From positions 14,778,168 through 14,842,167 of the forward strand of contig CM022667.1 in NCBI GenBank assembly GCA_012295275.1: 64,000 bases of DNA, in the 5' to 3' direction. This stretch comes from Chrysomallon squamiferum (lineage: Eukaryota; Mollusca; Gastropoda; Neomphalida; Peltospiridae). Of the stretch, positions 60,642 to 64,000 are shown piece by piece. Under the pieces are notes generated by a model, which had not been told where the DNA came from, made no database searches, and saw nothing but the letters and a program-made list of their open reading frames with translations. Numbering within the stretch: the first letter of the stretch is position 1; each line of letters opens with the position of its first letter. Position numbers and translations under genes: made by a program.

Positions 60642-62199
60642 ATAGAATTATGACGTATTATTATCAATAACACGTTGATTGAAAACAAATGAAATTAACC
60701 GCTGATTCTATCTCTCTGTCTATCTACCCATCTATCTACATAATCTACATATATATTTATTACGCTGTACGATACTATGCTTCACGTATAACACAGTAAA
60801 AGATACCACACTGAACTGTACTGTGTTGGACTGTTTGACGAAAGACAAAGAACGGCGCGCTTCGTGGGAAGAGATGATTACCCTGTGTTATTGTGCAACC
60901 TTTTCAAAGGTTGCCTTCATGGCTGAGTTATAACGTCGTTCACCTTTGGTGTGAATACTGCCTACCTACATATATGGTTAACGTGACAATGCAATCACTT
61001 GTTTTTCATTTTGATGACAATGTGTGTAGGGCTCGGACATGTGACTGATCAGTTACTCTATCACCTAGAAACAAACAACCAAATCAAAGGGTTTTAGTAA
61101 CAGGTAATCACAGATTATAGAAATATTAAAAAATAAAACACAGTAACAAACTGACTAGTTTAATTAAATAACATTTAATTAATACGAAGTATAAAAAAGA
61201 TTCTACAGTTGTAAAATCAGAACAAACCGAACCAAACCAAAAACAAAATATCTTTTATACATTTATAAGACATTAATAACTGTTGAACCATAAGCATTTT
61301 TGAATACATATGTACATCAGTTATCGGTGATTTTAATTCATATTTTGGTGACATTGACATTATATTTAAAGAAAGCAATAACAGTTATCATAAAGATGCA
61401 AACATCAGGATTTGTAAATTAACATAACTATAAAACGTACGCGATATTTTAAGTAGTGCTGTAAATAACAAACACTAACCCAACACGACCAGTTTCGTCA
61501 CCTGAACAGAAATAATGAATATGTATCAGCCGTACTCTGTGTTTCAATCGTCTTTATTTCTAAACCTATTTCCCTGTGAGAATTAATACATTAATTATTA
61601 TAAATTGTAACCACTATTTCTTTACGTCAAGATATTTAATAAACTAAGCTCTAGAATACTGGAAATAAATGAAAGTCCACAAGTAAAACTGGGCAGTAAA
61701 ACGCTTGGAATACAATTATTGTCTCACGTTCAGTATGTATCTTAATTTTTTTTTTTAGCAGACAGATTAAAATGAAAGCCAAAACACTAAATTAATTACT
61801 GATCTCAGATGACCTGTAGAACAGTTACAGGTGAATCCAATATTAACCAAATACAAAAATTCTTACCTTCACTAACAATTATCTAAGGTCTTGTCCTTTC
61901 AAGGGAGGACAAAGGGTTGCGCCTGAACTCAGTTGCCATATATGGTCATGTCACATGACCATACAGTTCCCAGTGGTAATGAAAGTTCCCAACAAGAGTC
62001 ACTGATTTTAGCCTAATTTGTTAGTACTTGATCTCCTCACATTAATTTTGTAAACCAGTTACGTTTAAACTTTAAATACTGACCTTTATAGAGTAGCAAA
62101 AAATGATTAGTATTTCTATATGCTATATATATATGTAAACACACACTTATAATATATGCACATATAGAAACAAGGAAATGAAATATAATATATGTTTTG
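60642..62199. other. No gene seen; two short palindromes
   Basis: CAACCTTTTCAAAGGTTG (60898-60915) and a 23-nt near-perfect palindrome TATGGTCATGTCACATGACC (from 61941) stand out in otherwise unremarkable AT-rich DNA. A T-G-G-C-T-G-A-G stretch at 60924 resembles a tRNA A box, but no tRNA can be folded. Confidence 0.45.
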
Positions 62200-62234
62200 A
62201 ATATTATTATTATTATTATTATTATTATTTATTA

Positions 62235-62297
<63 letters not shown>
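62200..62297. repeat. (ATT)n microsatellite
   Basis: Nearly pure ATT tract with two TTTATT interruptions. Confidence 0.9.
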
Positions 62298-62300
<3 letters not shown>

Positions 62301-62499
62301 CAAAAATGAAGAAATTTTTTATTCTTGATATGTATGAACATTCTGTTATTTTATTCGTATACTTGATTATTATCAAAGACTGCGGGTAAAGTATATTAAA
62401 TATATTTATTCCATATGTGCATCAAAGGCTTACGAGTTAAAGGGAGTTAATATTTAACAGCCAACTTCTTTCTCGAGTTGTCTCCCCGACGCATTATTC

Positions 62500-62571
62500 C
62501 TTCATCGTCATCGTCATCATCATCATCATAATCTTTGTTATTATTGTTATTAGTATTGTTATTGTTGTTGT

Positions 62572-62603
<32 letters not shown>

Positions 62604-63525
62604 TACTGGTGTTGCTGTTCAGTGCTGTAATAATGGTGATGGTTGTTGTAAAATTATTGTCGTTAGCAGTTACATGAAATTGTACAGGTGGTTACAGTGA
62701 CTATGATATCAGTTATAACTGCAGTGGTAGTAGACGTAGTAATAGCAGTAGTAAGTAGTAGCTGTTGCTAAAGAAGAAGAGAAAGAAAGATACGACTAGG
62801 TTGTTGTTGTTGTAGTTGCTGTTGTATATATCACGGTTATTGTTCTAGTGTTAGAAGTAGTGACAGTGCTATAAGTGACAATAGTTATGTTAATACTAAT
62901 GGTAGTTGCTATGGTAATAGAACTAGTGCAGAAATGTCTTGCAGCAGTTGTAACGGTTATAAGTGTATAAATGGTGATGATGACAGTAGTAGTTGTAGAC
63001 GTAGTAGTAGCGGTAGTAGTAGTAGTATTAGTAGTAGCAGTAACAGTAGTAGTAGTAGAAAAAAATGTTTAAATTCGCATTTCTATGAACGTTATATATG
63101 GAGTGCGAAATAATAACAGAAATAGTTGAAGAATAATAATAAATTAATGGTAATAAAAGTGATAGTAATAGTTATAGAAGTGTAATATTAGTAACAGTAG
63201 TACTAGTAGTAGTGGTAATTGTAATATTAATAAGAGTAGTAATAGTAATAACAGTGGCATTAACAGCTGCAACACTAATATTAGTACTAGTAGAAGTACT
63301 AGTGCTAGTGATATGAGTAATAGTGGAAATAGTAGGAGTAATAGTAACAGTAACATAGCTAGTTATAGTAGTCGTTCTAGTAGCAGTGATAGTAATAGTA
63401 TTAGTAGCTACATCAGAAGTATTAGTGGTATTAGAACTACTAAATAGTAGTATTAATTACTGTAGTATTACTAGCAGTAATAATTAGCAATAATAGTACT
63501 AGCAGTAGAAGTAGTAATAATAGCC

Positions 63526-63579
<54 letters not shown>

Positions 63580-63636
63580 ATAATAATAATAGTAGTAGTA
63601 GTGGTGGTGGTGGTGGTGGTGGTGGTAGTGGTAGTA

Positions 63637-63691
<55 letters not shown>

Positions 63692-63735
63692 ATATTAGTA
63701 GTAGAAGTTGTAGTAGTAGAATCAGCCATTGCCAT
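62500..63735. repeat. 1.2-kb degenerate trinucleotide region (TTG/CTG, AGT, GGT)
   Basis: Starts with TCA/TTG/CTG runs (62505-62600), passes through degenerate G-T-A-G-T DNA, and ends in long (AGT)n (63529-63600), (GGT)n (63601-63627) and (AGT)n (63642-63690). Most of the 1.2 kb is made of AGT-like triplets with point changes. Long frames on the minus strand are poly-Thr/Tyr/Leu artefacts. Confidence 0.85.
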
Positions 63736-63838
63736 TATTGTTGTTAATTTGAACTTAAAAATATTGACGTGGTGAAACTTAACTTAAGCGAAAAATTCTT
63801 TCGGCTCCCCGAGTTCTTCGCGTATCTCATGACAGAGC

Positions 63839-63852
63839 GTTACCATGGCAAC
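63839..63852. promoter_or_regulatory. RFX X-box motif
   Basis: GTTACCATGGCAAC matches the RFX consensus GTHNYY-AT-RRNAAC at every position. X-boxes mark promoters of ciliary genes and other RFX targets. The surrounding DNA is clearly GC-richer than the rest of the window, and a TATA box lies about 95 bp downstream. The target gene would lie beyond the window end if transcribed rightward. Confidence 0.6.
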
Positions 63853-63946
63853 AGGCTGTGATGGCATTTCAGTGAGGAAAGATGATTCGTTTGTCAAGTG
63901 TTTGAGTGCGGGGCACTGCAGGCCCGCGCTGAGAAGTGGGGGACCC

Positions 63947-63952
63947 TATAAA
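63947..63952 (+). promoter_or_regulatory. TATA box candidate
   Basis: CTATAAATC follows a GC-rich stretch (GGCCCGCGCTGAGAAGTGGG) and precedes AT-rich DNA, in the right place for a plus-strand start near 63975-63985. Confidence 0.4.
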
Positions 63953-64000
63953 TCTTCTGACTCCGAAAACAAAATAAAATTGAAAATTGCGTGAAACTGG

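Noticed and set aside
60910-60990. tRNA-like or SINE head
   Set aside because: A possible A-box-like T-G-G-C-T-G-A-G is present, but no B box at the right distance and no cloverleaf can be drawn.

Overview
This is eukaryotic nuclear DNA from an animal, most likely a mollusc or another lophotrochozoan. It is AT-rich and crowded with di-, tri- and tetranucleotide microsatellites. Coding exons are short and separated by GT..AG introns that keep reading phase. It carries a cluster of macin-family antimicrobial peptide genes, a family known mainly from annelids, molluscs and Hydra. Species and class cannot be fixed from sequence alone.

Layout. (1) 0-22 kb: a tandem array of five macin genes (A, B, C of one subtype, D and E of another), all on +. 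A-D are each preceded by a decayed LINE reverse-transcriptase fragment in the same orientation; before E I saw no LINE. Each repeat unit also carries a short TIR element (found in both orientations), a conserved 3' flank and, in places, relics of the 3' end of CENPN. (2) 22.6-23.1 kb: a minus-strand fragment of a Hint-domain gene. (3) 23.3-26.9 kb: AT-rich DNA with relics of a macin 3'UTR and of CENPN exon 5. (4) 26.97-33.36 kb, minus: a complete nine-exon CENP-N homologue. (5) 34.38-35.71 kb, plus: a complete three-exon CMC2 homologue, head-to-head with CENPN across a roughly 1 kb interval with an ETS-type site. (6) 36-44 kb: repeat-rich DNA with one isolated conserved exon (39.0 kb, copied at 53.5 kb), a GC-rich hairpin and a pogo-like MITE. 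(7) 44.85-47.61 kb, plus: a six-exon gene fusing an N-terminal C3HC4 RING finger to a USP7-like MATH domain. (8) 49.89-52.22 kb, minus: a four-exon delta3-enoyl-CoA isomerase of the crotonase fold. (9) 54.4-60.6 kb: a large inverted duplication. Its right arm is an intact six-exon gene for a secreted protein (signal peptide, eight-cysteine segment, hedgehog-type Hint domain); its left arm is a dead copy. (10) 60.7-64 kb: no gene seen; long trinucleotide arrays, then a GC-richer promoter-like end with a perfect RFX X-box and a TATA box.

How the genes relate. CENPN (kinetochore), CMC2 (mitochondrial cytochrome oxidase assembly) and the isomerase (beta-oxidation) are conserved housekeeping genes. 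The macin array and the Hint genes are fast-evolving secreted products that expand by local duplication. Macin copies A and B differ almost only in a stretch of about 110 bp in the mature peptide, where most changes alter the protein. All gene models were spliced by eye; every multi-exon model called intact keeps phase through all junctions and ends at a stop.
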